Notes under the pieces: generated by a model
What the model was told of the DNA's origin: nothing
What the model saw: the letters and a program-made list of their open reading frames with translations, nothing else
Database searches by the model: none
Assembly: GCA_037951105.1 (NCBI GenBank)
Contig: JBAMJV010010126.1
Location: forward strand, 1 to 64,000
Length of the DNA: 64,000 nt
From: Echinarachnius parma
Lineage: Eukaryota; Echinodermata; Echinoidea; Clypeasteroida; Echinarachniidae
Direction: 5' to 3'
Program-made: the position numbers and the translations under genes
Shown here: positions 33,213-46,566 of the stretch, piece by piece
How positions within the stretch are numbered: position 1 is the stretch's first letter
Layout: each line of letters starts with the position of its first letter

Positions 33213-33415
33213 TCGGAGAAAATAAACACCAATTTATTCCAGGGGCTACTTTTCAAGCCTACTTGTTGCTGCATAAACATGACCCTCTAAAATGGTTTAC
33301 CTTGAACTCCAAGCATATTGATAATGAGGACTTTTTGGTGGGCTCTTTTTGAAATAATTAAGGGCTAAATTGTGCTGAGCCCAAGTGCATATTTTCAGTG
33401 GTAATTTAGTACTTA
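33213..33415 (-). mobile_element. Degraded GCCCCC-family element
   Basis: Contains GGGGCTACTTTTCAA, a GACCCTCTAAAAT stretch and GGGCTCTTTTTG in the same order as the copy at 42132-42347. The ends (CGGAGAAAATAAACACC and GTGCATATTTTCAG) are worn versions of the family tips. No target duplication survives. Confidence 0.55.
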
Positions 33416-34689
33416 GTGATTACAAATTAGTGATTACAACAAATGAACATTTACAACTGTGATGGATATAAAATAAATCTAAGCAAAAATCTAGTATCAT
33501 TGAACTCTGTACATGGTTGTATTATTTGCATTTATAAATGGTAAGCCCAACTTCTTCCATTGCTTGTAGGCAAAGTATTGTAAACCATATGAACAGATTT
33601 AATGTAGTACATATATTGAGTAATGGGTTCTGGATAAAGATGCCAAAACATACCCATCCATAATGGCATATGTGTTTGTATTTTAAACTAATTATGTGTA
33701 ATCAATAATGAGCATATTCAGGTATTTACAATAGTATTTTTTTGTGTTACCATATAGATGGGTGTAGTTATGTTTTCCCATGTAAATGTGTGTTTTTAAG
33801 TCATGCACAAAAAAGGCTTTGAGTAGGATTTGTTTTTCCCCTCACCACAGCGGAATGATTCATGGATTCTGGACAAGCAGCACAAACAAATGCATCCATA
33901 TTCCAACCACAATTTGTCTAATGAGTCATTGGACAGTAGCGAGTTTGCTTTATGCTGGTCATGATTTATTGTGTGACATGAAAGCTGCGTTGAACAGAAT
34001 GTTTGTATGAACCCATGTATACTACATCGCTGAGGGCAAATATATTATGTACAGCTTGCAACGTGCTAGTATCCCCATGTTATTCTGTGATTGTTTTTTA
34101 GTGGCGGTGATTCATCTGATGTTAGATAAATATTGAATGATTGTAGTAAAACTCAGATTTAGCATCATTTCCTTATTTATGTTCCTTCTCAAATTCAAGC
34201 TTGAACATTCCCTTGATTTGGGCAGTAATTATATTGATCAGTTCTTGTGCAGTAAGTAGGATATTTAAATGCAGTTTTACAGAACAAGACTGCACATTTT
34301 ACTTGCCCTTTAATAATAGAACTATAGCACAATCAATCATTTCAATCCATTATCAAATGTGTCTCAATCCTAAATTCAAACCCAGTCTCACTATCAGAAA
34401 TTCAGAATAGGACTTCAATTTAAAACATAGACAAAATGCACAGATAATATGACTGATTGTGCTTCACAATATAAAGTGACTAGAGGTGAATATAGAGACA
34501 AAACACAATGTAGAATACATACGAATATGATTGTACAGAGTTCAAGGGTGTGTAAACAAGCACACACTGTAGTCAAGCAGTCTGTGTCAGTGACAGTCAT
34601 GTGGTGCAGTGATCTCATTTTGTCTGGTGAACTTTTCAACTCCAAATTTATTTAGTCTGGAAACTAGGATTCTGTAAGAGGCTTATACC

Positions 34690-35569
34690 ATTTTCATACT
34701 CGCCTTACCGATGAAAATACCGATGAAAAATACCGATGGAATTTCTTATAATGTAAACAACTGTGAAATCGCCACTTCCCCTCTGTCGCGTTCATAGTGC
34801 AGGGGAATTTAATCGCCTTTTGCATTCACCGGCCGGAAGTGCGCAATCGTTTGCTGCACGAGCTGGCAGATATAGTGGATTGGCGCGCGCTTTCAATTTG
34901 GTTCGCCACAAAAATCTCAGCTTACACATAATTTGGCGACTAGTATACACTATAGCTGCGAACAATTGTATATTGTCACAACGTGACTGCGTGAATTCCA
35001 ACGAAAGAGACAGAACATGGGTGCGATATCGATGATCGTGATAAAAAAAAATCCACTATACTTTCAATAAATTTGTTAGTGATCCATTTTAAATATTGTT
35101 CTGTTCATCATTTGGTTTTATAAATATATGCTTTATGATAAATTAGAGCTGAGTCAAATCGAATGGCTATTCGATATCCGACCGTGAAGGTCGGATACCG
35201 AATACAAATTTTCGGATACGAATATCCGAAAAAAAAAAAAAAAAAAGAAAAAAAAATTTGTAATCCCCATTCGATAGATTCGATCAGAAAATGGCACATT
35301 GAAGCCTGCTTATCTATTGCTAAAGTTAAAAGTTAAGGTATTTTACATAAATTACAAATAAGCAAAACAAATAATAAACCAAAGCCTTGGTAAGAGGATT
35401 GTATAGTGAGTGCCAAATTTAGAAGAATCTATGATGAAATATCAAAGTATTTCATCTTGAAAGCAGTTTGTACACTAACATCACACTGTACTGCCGATTC
35501 TAATTGAAAAAAACGGACAGAATATTTATTTTAAAAAATTATGAAAAAAAAAAAAAAAAAAAAAAAAAA

Positions 35570-35606
<37 letters not shown>

Positions 35607-36130
35607 ATTCGATATCCGACCGTTTTTACACGACTCATATTCGAAATGCAAAATATCCGGTTTGACTCGGCTCTATGATAAATATATTATAACGATGTAC
35701 ATGAATTTAATTTTTTTTAAAACCTTTATATCCATGCAACATACAAGTAAAACGAATCAATTGATACGTAAACAAAACGTCGACCAAAAACACGTACACG
35801 ATACTAGAGGTTCACCTTACTACACGAGCTATGCTGGCGCAGCATAATCGCATGCCGTGTTCCGAAAAAGCGCGCGTTACACTGCTTTAGCCGGAACAAG
35901 ATAACGACCTTTGACCATTTTCATCGGTATTTTTCACCCGAACCATTTCATGCTGACGGTTTCATCGGAGTGACACCGATAGAAAGAGAATTTCTCCTAC
36001 TCTAAAGTAGGAGAATTTAATCGCCTTTTTCTCTTCTTTTCATCGCCTATTCTATCGGCTTTTCTATTCTGTAGCATTCATGCTGGCCGTTTCATCGGAT
36101 GCGTCCGGACGCATCCGTGAGCATGAAAGC
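34690..36130. repeat. Composite repeat with CCGATGAAA motifs and nested element
   Basis: CCGATGAAAATA-type words at 34708-34740 recur inverted at 35917-35960 and 36085-36097. It includes a hairpin TTCTCCTACTCTAAAGTAGGAG at about 35993-36014 and the perfect palindrome GGATGCGTCCGGACGCATCC near 36098-36117. The outer ends share TTTCAT-CTC words. This looks like an old inverted-repeat element into which the element at 35144 inserted. Confidence 0.5.
35144..35675. mobile_element. 532-bp hAT-type element with 8-bp target duplication
   Basis: Tips TAGAGCTGAGTCAAATCG and CGGTTTGACTCGGCTCTA are inverted repeats with two mismatches. TGATAAAT lies at 35136-35143 and again at 35676-35683, a clear 8-bp target duplication. 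Inside, ATTCGATATCCGACCGT occurs near both ends, and an A run (35548-35571) followed by a T run (35575-35602) forms an AT hairpin. No coding capacity. Confidence 0.9.
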
Positions 36131-36723
36131 AACATTAGACTATAAATGTGACAAAAATGTATTAGTTGTTTTATTCCCCCATATTATGGGAAGTAAATAG
36201 AAGTCTTTTACAAATTATGTATTCATTATCATGGTGTTGAAAAAGAATATATAAGGCACATAATATTTTACGTGTTTACACACCAATTTACATTCTGGAG
36301 CAAAATTAAATTGTTTTTACACAAATCTGATGTTTACCCACCAAATAGTAGTATTTACATATTGAACAAATGACTGATGTGGGAATAAGGATAGCAGTGG
36401 ATTTTCTAAACTATGAAATTGTCAAGTATGTAGAAAAGTGTGGAATTGGGAAGGAGCATGTAATTGCCAGAGACAAGTCGAGAATTATAAATAAATTATA
36501 AATATGGTTTTAGAGTGCTAAACAAATAAGACCTTTTCTGTCTATTTTGTTGCTAAGTTATAACCAAAGAATGGACAATTAATTGTCTGAGCCAGTTTTG
36601 CAAGGGGAAAGGAATGGCCGGGGACAAGTCATAGAGACAAACATGTATGTACAATTTTAATACATTTTGAAATCAAAATTGAAACAATTATACAATTGTT
36701 GTTTTGCCCCCCTTTCTACTCAG

Positions 36724-36850
36724 GTGCTACAACAATCAAAGGACAATGAGTTGAGCCTGTATGGTAAGGAACATGGAATGGCCAGGGACAAGGTGGCACA
36801 GGTGACCGTCCTGGGACTGTCCAGCCAGCCCGTTGACCAGGTCAAACGAG
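36724..36850 (+). CDS. PACS: PACS exon 5, end of furin-binding region
   Basis: 127 bases, starting in phase 0 and ending after one base of the next codon. It reads VLQQSKDNELSLYGKEHGMA, then RDKVAQVTVLGLSSQPVDQV, then KR. Human PACS1 has [42 protein letters not shown], so the hallmark LSSQP[VI]D closes the domain in both. Acceptor TTTCTACTCAG, donor GTAAGA. The partial codon G joins AC at the start of exon 6 to give aspartate. Confidence 0.95.
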
Positions 36851-39800
36851 GTAAGAGATAAATGGGCCTTCTCTTCCATGCTAAATTGAGATACTGTAGC
36901 TGGGTTTGCTCAAACCCTGGGCCAAATTGTGCTAACCTGGAGACATAATCTAGTTACACTCATTATTGAATAAGCTCTTCTTTTTTTTTTAGCTCATGAT
37001 TTGGTTTTATGATATTGATGAAATGTATACAAACATTTCTTTAAATTATCAAGACTGTACTTTTGATAACAGACTAAACATAAAATAATATTGGGGTAAA
37101 ATAGGGACTACAAACATGGTTGTAATTTAATTTGTTACTTTGTTATGTTGAATCAAGAACTCTAGATATGAACTACATGTACTTCTCTACTTGTCAACAA
37201 TATAACATTGTACTGTTTTGCACACTGCACAACATAAATTGTGAAACCTGGTGGTGTTTTTGTTTTGTTGAACTTAACCTTGATTGTGATTACAATGTAC
37301 CTACCATCTCTCCCAAATTTCAAACAATTTTGCCTCTTGAATTTGATGCTTTCTCTGGAAAATCAAAGCCATCCCAGGTACTTTCAGCTATATCTGGATT
37401 GGATTGTGATATGTCGATATCCAGAGACAACCACAAATTGTGCACATTATAATAAGAGTGGAATTGTTAGAACTGTTCTTTGTAGTCTGTCTGTGAAGTC
37501 TGCACTTTCCTCAATAATGGCCGATGACAGGAAATCCATGTGACCCATCAAATACTATTATGCCGCTGATTTACGACAAGGCCAAAAAGGCAATAACTTT
37601 ACAGTAGAACTTGTTCCAATATTGCTTGCATATCTGCTTCAATATTACAGGATACCCCAGATTGCAAGACCTTACACATGATTGTGGCTTACAATATCAC
37701 TTTGGGAACATTCATTGTGCTCCATCACAGTTCCCTGATCCCCGGGTAAAAGAGCTGGACTTGATGCAATTACTTTGGAATAGAATTTGTACAAATTGCT
37801 CATAATTTCTGCTTCACTATTGCAGGAATAAGGTACATGTGACAGAGCCTGTCGGATGGTTACTACATGTCAATTTGCAATAATCAGATGCTTAGTTTGC
37901 ATTTATGGAGGAAACGGCTGCATACTTGCAAACAGTTTGTAAAAGGCAAACTGCTCAATGACCAGAAATGTGTTACGCCATTCTTACACGTTTAAAATAA
38001 TATTCTTATTTTCACATTATATTCTCATGGGACGTACAGTATGGAATTATGTAGCCAGCGTTCCTTTTTACTCAGAAGAATGGTGGAAGTTTGGTGGCTG
38101 GGGACCTGTTATTCTTGTCAGTAAATATTGTAATGTACACTACCAGTTTGTTTTTTTAATGCAGCAGGGGCAATAAATCAGAAATTCTATCGAATAAATG
38201 CCATATTTTGCTTCCAGGAAGTTTCTCAGCTCCAGGATTTATTATCATTATCTAAATTCATTCGGCGACAATGTTTTACCTCTTATAATGCCTTGTACAT
38301 GTATCTGTGCTTTACATGATAACTTGTACGTTCGGCATGATGTGACTTTACCCCGCAGGCACAGAGAGTTAAGCATGCAATTTATTAAAGGCAGCTTTGG
38401 CATTGATGGAAGGGTGGAAGTTTGGCATTATCAAAGAAGATTATCGAATTTGTGCTAATGGGCTGCCTGCCATCCTTGTCATCCTGAAACCTCTTCTGTG
38501 TTGGGATTAAAGGAGCAGGATCCATGCAAGCTCAATATTTTGTTGAAGATCACATTTCTAAAGTTGGGTTTATTCATGATAATGGTTAAGTAATACATGT
38601 AAATGTACATGTAAGTACATTTGTAGTGTGTTTGGTTGCATGTACATGTATTTGTGTGGAAACTGTTTACGTTATTTATGCTTCTTTGTCTTTAAATATG
38701 AAATATGTTTCATTTTCAAATCTGTAGTTAGATTTATAAGGATTACATATATTTGTAAGGATTCCACCTACTAGAATGTGTTCATAAATTTGTTTTTATC
38801 AGCCTAAAATTTGCCAAATTTCTAGAATAGTAACCTTCAAGGAGTCATTATCAAATCATCTTCTCTAATCAGTGAAATTAGATAGTTCAAAAGTTCAGTC
38901 ACTATTTTCTGTGTATTTTGCAAGGCCATCTATGTTGCTTTTTCCATTGATTACCAACAGAGCCTATCATGTGACCTGCTAATGAACCAGCCATAGAGAC
39001 ATGAAGACTTTTAATGTTATTGATTGTGCATGAGCGCCAATCCAACATCCATTCTACGCACAATTTGCTCCCCAGTTATAGCAAAGAATCGCTGAGCTAG
39101 AGACATTATGCGGGAGAAGGGTGATACTGAATTCCCAGACATGCTCTTTGAGTGGATGTATGCGAATGCTGATTGGATTGTGCAAGCGGGACACAACTGC
39201 ATGCAATTTCCATAACCAATTTGCCAAATGAAGTTTTTCCCGATTTGTATGCGCACTCAGACTCGGAGCGTCTTTTTTGTATTGTATATTTTTCTTTCCT
39301 CTGAGCGCGCCCCACTGGGGGGTTTTCAGGATGCCACGTATGGAGCCCCATCCCTGATCACACCCTGTCTCAGCTTCATTCAATGTATGTACAATTAGAG
39401 CATTTTACAAAGACATTCAAACATGTCCTAAATGACCACTCAATTGATACAGAGTGTTTAATCTAAGTTATAAATAATAGTTTTTATAGACAGTTCCATT
39501 TACATGTACATGTGATTGCTTTCTCAGTTTCTTGGAATGCCAAAAAAGAGATCTTTATAGGAGATTGCTGGAGCAGGTTAAACTACTATTGCTTTGGCAT
39601 ATGTGCGAATGAGTTGCAACATAGATATTTATGCCCCAAATTGTTGTGTTTTAATTTTGTTAAAGGTCTATTCCATGGATTTTACAAGAACTAGGCATTT
39701 CCCCAGGAAGAAAATAAGTGTGAAATTCATGTTAAATGAATTGTTGATGTACTATGTTTCATACCCAAACAAAAGGTTATCTTGAGATTTCTTGTGCACT

Positions 39801-42131
39801 AAGTTTCCAAGAATATATACTAAGTGGGAAAAATGAGAGCCAAACACAAACAAACAAATAGATAAAAAGAGCAAATAAAGTACACAACATATAGGTAAAA
39901 ACAATAAAAAAGGAAAAAAGGAATGATTTTAAACACATGTACAGTGATAGTGCAAAAAAGATAACTGAAAAAAGCACTCACATTTGGAATGAGGAAGCAG
40001 GAATTACCAAACAAATATAAACAAACTAAATAAGCACTTCAGTTACCCGATTTGACAAGAAAAAAAAGAGCAGGGAAGAATACAAATATTACATATCGCA
40101 TCTACATCTACCGCTTTTTTTCCTCTCTCATGCATAAATTGACAACAAAACTGGGAAACAGCGCACTTTTAGAACAGGGAAGTAAGAATTATGACACACA
40201 ACTAAAATAATGTAGGAACGTTTGGGAAGTCCCCCCTCAGTAACTGACGACTAATTAGTGGGAGGCAATGATGGCTTTCAAAGAATTGTTCAAGAACAGA
40301 CGTGACATTGAGTCAGCAAATTTCCTGTAGCAGATTTGGGCCCCTTATTGTATTCAAGAAAAATGAGCAGATAGAAACAAATGTCTTGGAATATGAATTA
40401 AAGATGCAGGTAAACAGACACCTGAGGAAGAAAGCCATCATGTTATCTGATGGAACCCTTTGTTATCCTTTGTCTACTGAATTATGGAATTAAATTCAGA
40501 CGATGTGCATTTTATTAAGATTTACCTTGGCACATTTGCCTCAATTCAGAAATGAATAGATTGAATAAGAAAAACAACTTTAAAAATTGAATTCAGTTAA
40601 GTAAAGAGAGAATTAAGCAAACTATTCAAAATTCAAGTGTAAAGAAGGAGAAAGTGGAAAAGTGTTTGCTTGGTGCGTGCCTTTTCAAAACCAGAACAAG
40701 AAGCAGATGGTATATATGTACATGCAGTCCATCTTATTATCTGTTCACTACATTTGAGATCTCAACCAATACAATATCATTCTCAAATTGAGATGAATCG
40801 CGCAGCCCTTTGGCTGTCATCTTACTTGCGTGCCTTGTTTCTCCCAATCCAATGTTTGTTGTTGACAGGGACAGGGTTGCTGTCAGTGGGCCCAACAATA
40901 ACAGAAAGGCATGATCTTCTGCCATACTGATTACATTTGTTTATATCTGCCATTTGGTACAAGTACAACACACTCCAGCCAGCACTTGGCATGTATTTAA
41001 ATACACCACACGCATACATGTATGCATGTAGTGAGGTATTCATTACATCCTCAGAGCATGCTGAATCTGTATAAACAAGATATCACTATACCCTCGCTAA
41101 TGCCTGTTTCTGTTTGGAAAAGAAAATGGCATCCATGTGTAATTGGTACCCACAAATTCATAGCGAGGGGCCTAGCAGATTGTTATGCAGTGTTGTGTCA
41201 CTTCACCGTTTTCCCTTTGACAGTCCAGACGTTGTGGACTGACTTGACTCGCACATGTACATTTATACCAGAGAGGTCCTCCCACCTCTCTGTTTATACA
41301 ACACATGCATGTCCTCCTACCTCTCTGCATGTATTATACAGATAAACATATATGGGTACTCACATACATGTATGCTTTGTACAACATTACTGATATTTGT
41401 TTCACGCAAAAAAGCTTGTTAATAGTTGATTTGGGATATAGACATCTAATGCATGTATTACTGTATTAAATCCCTGTAGACAGATCACAATTCAACTATA
41501 AAAACACACAATTTTCTATAGAACATTTGACTCGTGGTTTCTTTGACATAAGATCTAGTTGCCAGATACATCCTTTAGGTTTTTATATTAAAATATATAC
41601 AAACATTTAAAAGATACATTAATTAGTAAATTAAGTTTCATGCATATTACTTTACCCCAATGTAGTGACGATTGAGCTTTCTGACTTTCTTTTACGCATC
41701 AATGACGATGGCAAATTGCTGTGTGTCCATGCATTCTCCTAATAATGAGGGTTACTCTGGAAATGATTTATGACCTCCTTCTGCAATTATGACCCATTTC
41801 TTCTGTTGACAACTGCTGGGTTAATGTCAACCAGAATTCCATAAGAAGTATGCACCAGACATACCATGCAGAATAGAATGTGGCCATGTTTCCACTGTAT
41901 CGAAGGCTATACATGTATTACTGATATAAAGTGTATAATGCAGAATATTTGACAAGTTTTTGATCAAGAGAATACAAAAATAACAGATTTAATTAAAAAT
42001 TAGAATGGACAATAGTATAATTTTGTTATTTGATTTTGCTTGGCAAAAATGCAATGTTTTAGGCTTATCTTACCCTCTACATACCCTCTATATATTTATG
42101 TAAACACACACAAAACAAACACACATACAAT

Positions 42132-42347
42132 CAGGGGAAATATTTTAATGATTTTTTGGGGGGCTACTTTTCAAATGCGCCTGCATGAAAATTACACTCT
42201 AAAATTTGTTTTTCATTTAACTCTATGCAACTTTATGGGGTCTCCTTCATGATTTTCGGGGGCTCTTTTTGGCATTTCGGGGGCTCTTTTTGGCATTTCG
42301 AGGGCAAATTCGCCCTGAGCCCTGAGCCCCTGTGTATTTTTTCCCTG
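42132..42347 (-). mobile_element. hAT-type miniature element, GCCCCC family, copy 3
   Basis: 216 bp in opposite orientation to copy 1. On the minus strand it begins CAGGGAAAAAATACACAGGG and ends in ATTTCCCCTG. CATACAAT lies at 42124-42131 and at 42348-42355, an 8-bp target duplication. Internally the phrase GAAATGCCAAAAAGAGCCCCC is present twice in tandem. No coding capacity. Confidence 0.92.
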
Positions 42348-43201
42348 CATACAATTTCACCAAATTAAGTTTTCATAGTAAGGTCAGTGAGAAAATAATC
42401 TGCCCATTGTGAAATAAACATGAATATCATTGGTCAAATCATATCCAACATTGTTCTAACCTCAGCATAGAGATATAGTTATGAATGAACATAGTCTTTC
42501 AAATTCAATAAATCCACTGTAATATTCACGCTCACATATCATCCACTTAATTAAGCACTTTGTGAATGAGAGAAGCATTAATCATGCTCGTTTCCCGGCA
42601 TCCGCTTGATTTTCCACGCCACTGCCCGTTGGCTTCAGTACAGTGCACAGTGGGGGCGCAGGGATTTAATTAGTTACGACCGGTGGGATCGATTGCATTG
42701 CCCGTAACCAAACCCGTCATTAGATTGCTTTTGACAGGTAGGTTTTTTTTTTTTTTTTTAGTTTTAAGTTGAGATGATAGGAGCCCTCGGGTGCATCAGA
42801 TTTACACCTTGATTGCTTGATGAATGATGTTTGTATTTTATGATTATATCATTGGGTCAGTTTTGGTGTTATATATTATAATGCATTACAATATTACAGT
42901 ATTTCAAGGTTTATATCATCTACAGGCAGATTTTACGGAAATTATGCTAGGCTTGTTGATCATTGATATGTACAGTACAGCAGGCTCAGTCTCAAATGCT
43001 CCTCTCCCCAAAAGTAAAATGGAACATGGATGGATTAAAATTTGTGTCTATTTGCTTATTATAATAATTAATTGTTCACTAGTTGAGCACATTATATCTT
43101 GCAAATTATTTTGATTATAATTTATATTACATCATACATTATACATTATGCTCAAAGATGTTACATATATCCATTGTATAACAATGCACAGGTGCAGCAA
43201 C

Positions 43202-43291
43202 ATCACTAACAATAACAGGGGCATGCTCAGCAATATTGACAATGACAATAACAATAACAAAAACAACAACATTGACAATAACAATAATAGC
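43202..43291 (+). repeat. (AACAAT)n-like low-complexity tract
   Basis: ACAATAACAATAAC words with GACAAT interruptions. The matching minus-strand Leu-rich frame is a composition artefact. Confidence 0.65.
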
Positions 43292-43701
43292 AGGCTCAGC
43301 ATGGATGTAATATCAACTTGAATGGCTTGGTTTTTTCCCATCAGCCTGAGTATTGGAACATTACCTTTCTATCAAACAAAACACATAAAAAGTATTTAGA
43401 TGGCTTCAAGTTTGTCTTATTTCTTTGTTTACAATTTGTCATGTTAACACCTTTGAATGTTACAATGACTGCTAAAAATAGAAGGGGATAATAAATGGAC
43501 AAATACATTTGTTATGTATCTACCTGTATGACTATTTGGAATACAATGTGTTTGTGACACTTGTATGGATTCCGACTTTTGTTTGAAATTCATAAGTTCA
43601 AGTATCTTCAAATGCAATTTGTCACATTAACACCCCTTTTCCCCGCTGCTGCCACAGTAGGAAAATTAAACTGATTTGTAGTAATTTGTTTTAAGTCTCT
43701 G

Positions 43702-43976
43702 CAGCGAAAAAAATAGGCGGCGGGCGAATTCGCCCCCGAAATGCCCAAAAGAGCCCCCCCCCAAAAAAAGTAGCCCCCGGGGGGATTTTCTGTTTGGATC
43801 GTGATCAAATGCTTATAAGATGATCACTTACAGCATTAGAGCTTCATAGTAGCCCCTAAAATTTGAAAAAGAGCCCGGAAATTTGTAGCCCCCGAGATGA
43901 TTAAAGTAGCCCCCGAAAGTTGGAAAAATAGCCTCCGAAAAGGAGCCCCAGAACTAAAAATATAATTTTTTCGCTG
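43702..43976 (+). mobile_element. hAT-type miniature element, GCCCCC family, copy 2
   Basis: 275 bp, begins CAGCGAAAAAAATA and ends ATAATTTTTTCGCTG, nearly perfect inverted tips. AGTCTCTG occurs at 43694-43701 and 43977-43984, an 8-bp target duplication. A long internal stretch (GATCAAATGCTTATAAGATG and beyond) is nearly identical to copy 1, which makes the two recent relatives. Confidence 0.95.
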
Positions 43977-44604
43977 AGTCTCTGGTATTAATGAAGAATA
44001 GTTTATTAGTTATAAACAAATGTACAATAATACTTGAATGGCTTCATATTGTTAGATATTTGTTTGTTTTTAATCTGTGAGCCTAATTATTGAGAACAGA
44101 TTTTTAGATCATTAGCACCTTCATTTACTGCTTTAAAGAGGAAGTTAACAAATAACTTGAAGGGTTTCTCACTTGCTGGTTTATACATTTTATTTTCCTT
44201 GGCCTTCATGGTAATTTTCATGAATTTATAACTTTTTTGGGGGGGAATGGAATTTGTTTTTGTTCATCAGAATAGTTCGCAAAATTGATGGGGCAATAGT
44301 CTTACATGTATGTGCTTTTCAGACTAATAACAAGAAGGTAAGAATTCTCTGGAACATTAATTGGATCAATCGAGGTGAAATAAACGCATGCTATTCAGTC
44401 AGACTTCAATTCACCAGAGAAAAAAACATGATTAGAAAATGATCATTCTATCTGTTACTAGAGGGGGAGTGATTAGGCCTGCGGTCATTGGGCAGGCTGG
44501 CTAGGCATATTGACTGATTTAACCGATCTAATCAGCATTTCTGCAGGGAAATTCTCTGATCCAGGGCTTTCTTTTTCAGAGTTTTTCATCTGAGTTAAAC
44601 CAAT

Positions 44605-44629
44605 TCTCCTGCTCTTAAGCAGGAGAAAT
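44605..44629 (+). repeat. Small hairpin shared with 35.99 kb
   Basis: TTCTCCTGCTCTTAAGCAGGAG forms a stem-loop and resembles the hairpin near 35993 (TTCTCCTACTCTAAAGTAGGAG). Both are followed by AATT(T)AATNGC and a T run. Probably remnants of one repeat family. Confidence 0.5.
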
Positions 44630-45349
44630 TAATTGCTTTTTTCATTGAATTGTTATTTTTGCTCCTGATGGGAACATTCATATAGGACAGTTCTCTGGAT
44701 GCAGCCACTTAAAATGTGGTTGGCGTGAAAGGCGTATTAGAAATATTGGACAATTAAGAAATTAAGTAATATGATTAAACAAAAGAATAGTACATTGGAC
44801 CTTGCTGCTCATAAACTTGGATGGTATTTCTTTTGGAGAAATCAAACAACTTAATTTTTTAATTGTGGAAAGCAAAAACCTTGAAGGTATTCTGTTTTTG
44901 TGCTCTGGTATAACCATTTTCATGGCGACTTTAATAAATAGTATGATGATAAAACAATACACTATTATGTTATATTGAATGTTATGAATATCAAACAAAA
45001 TATTCTGTTTTTATCTTGTGTACGAAATAATTATAATATTCTATAATATGCATGCATGTATTTTAACCCATTTTGTGCCACATCATGAAAGGTCATTAAT
45101 TTATATCACGAGCATGTAATTGCCCATGCTTAATGAAGTACACGCACTCAAATCCAGTTCGGAGTTCGTCGTGGCTAGTACAGTTTTAGAGGCTGGAAAT
45201 GGCAGTGATTACCTTTTTACATGGAGTGCAATTGGTGGAGAGAAGGTGTGTTCATTATGAATGATTAATGGGGATTTTACATGGGAAGGTTGTATTGATT
45301 TGCCCACTTTGAGCTAGTGGCATTAGCCATGATTAACCTGTGAGGCCAA

Positions 45350-45444
45350 GGGGGGGGGGGGGGGGGTGGGGGGGGGGATGTAGCATAAATAAAGGGGCAA
45401 TTTTCCCATGATGGCAGTCTGTGCTTGCAATTACCCCCCCCCCC

Positions 45445-45491
<47 letters not shown>

Positions 45492-45492
45492 A
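45350..45492. repeat. Facing G run and C run, then (CA)n
   Basis: G run at 45350-45377 (one T), C run at 45434-45477 (one T) followed by CA repeats to 45492. About 56 bases separate the two runs, so a single strand could fold into a G:C stem, or each run could form quadruplex on one strand. Confidence 0.85.
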
Positions 45493-45890
45493 TCTATACC
45501 ACTCATCTAAGCAGTGAAGAGTTTTTGCATGATGCGTGACGTGGTATCCTTTCCTACGTAGTTTGTGAAAGCAGCGTGGATCTTCGATCTCCCAATGATT
45601 AGGATTGATTATGGATTAAGCGCCCCTCTATTAGAGGCTCCTCTTTATATCATGACACAAGTGCATGAATCATTTTGCACAAGGCCAGATTTATAGACTA
45701 ACATCTAAAAATAGTTCAGGTTAACTACATGTGTTTCACAGAGACGGGAAGGACAGGAAAATAAGTGCACATAGAAGAGGAAGTACAGTTAAACCTGCTC
45801 GATCAATCACCTGCATATAAAGGCCACCTGTCTCGGATGATGGAGACCAGTTTTGATTCCCTCAGAATGTATAGTAGTCATATAGCAAAC

Positions 45891-46143
45891 CTCCACACCA
45901 ACTTTTTCCTCTACTGGCCCGTTTGGGCAAGGTAAATCATATTTTACTTGTCCGAACAGAAAATTTACTTGCCCTGGCACTTTTGGATGAGATTTACATG
46001 TATGAAATTACAATTTTCTCTCAAAGTTGAAAAACTACTATAGTTGCCCGATCGGACAAGCAAACTAGACAATTTATGCAATTTTACTTGCCCAACACCA
46101 ATTTTTACTTGCCCCGGGCAAGCGGGCAAGTGCTAGTGTGGAG
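45891..46143. repeat. GGGCAAG-rich repeat with CTCCACAC ends
   Basis: Begins CTCCACACCAAC and ends CTAGTGTGGAG, an inverted pair. The inside repeats TTTACTTGCCC, CTGGCCCG and CGGGCAAG motifs. The vocabulary resembles repeats at 15.8 kb and 17.0 kb (GGCCCG, GGGCCAGTAAAAT). No target duplication found. Confidence 0.55.
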
Positions 46144-46539
46144 CTCTGCATATAGACCACCCACTCACAAGGATTAATCTTGATGTTTCCTTAGAGTGGA
46201 ATGTATACAGTTGTAGAGAGGTTTGACTCTACCATATTTTATTGCGAATTCAGACCACTTTGAGAAGATAATACTGATTACAAATGTATTGAAAGCTTAC
46301 TTTTAATATATTTCTTGTACCTAAATCCAGAGATACAATTTTAACCATTTGAATTCACTGTAAATAAATGCACTTATTTCTTTGACATGTCCACATCTTC
46401 ATAAGATGGGACTTGGGTGCTATGATGATTTGTGTACATGACTAGTACTGTTGGTTGTTCAAGGAACCTGTAAGAAATGTGCAAATTATATTATCCAGGC
46501 TATTATTTAAATTGTGAATCTAGATGGTACAAGTCATTT

Positions 46540-46566
46540 GGGGGGGGGGGGGGGGGGGGGGGGGGG
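46540..46566 (+). repeat. G homopolymer (27)
   Basis: An uninterrupted G run. Length may be inexact. Confidence 0.85.
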
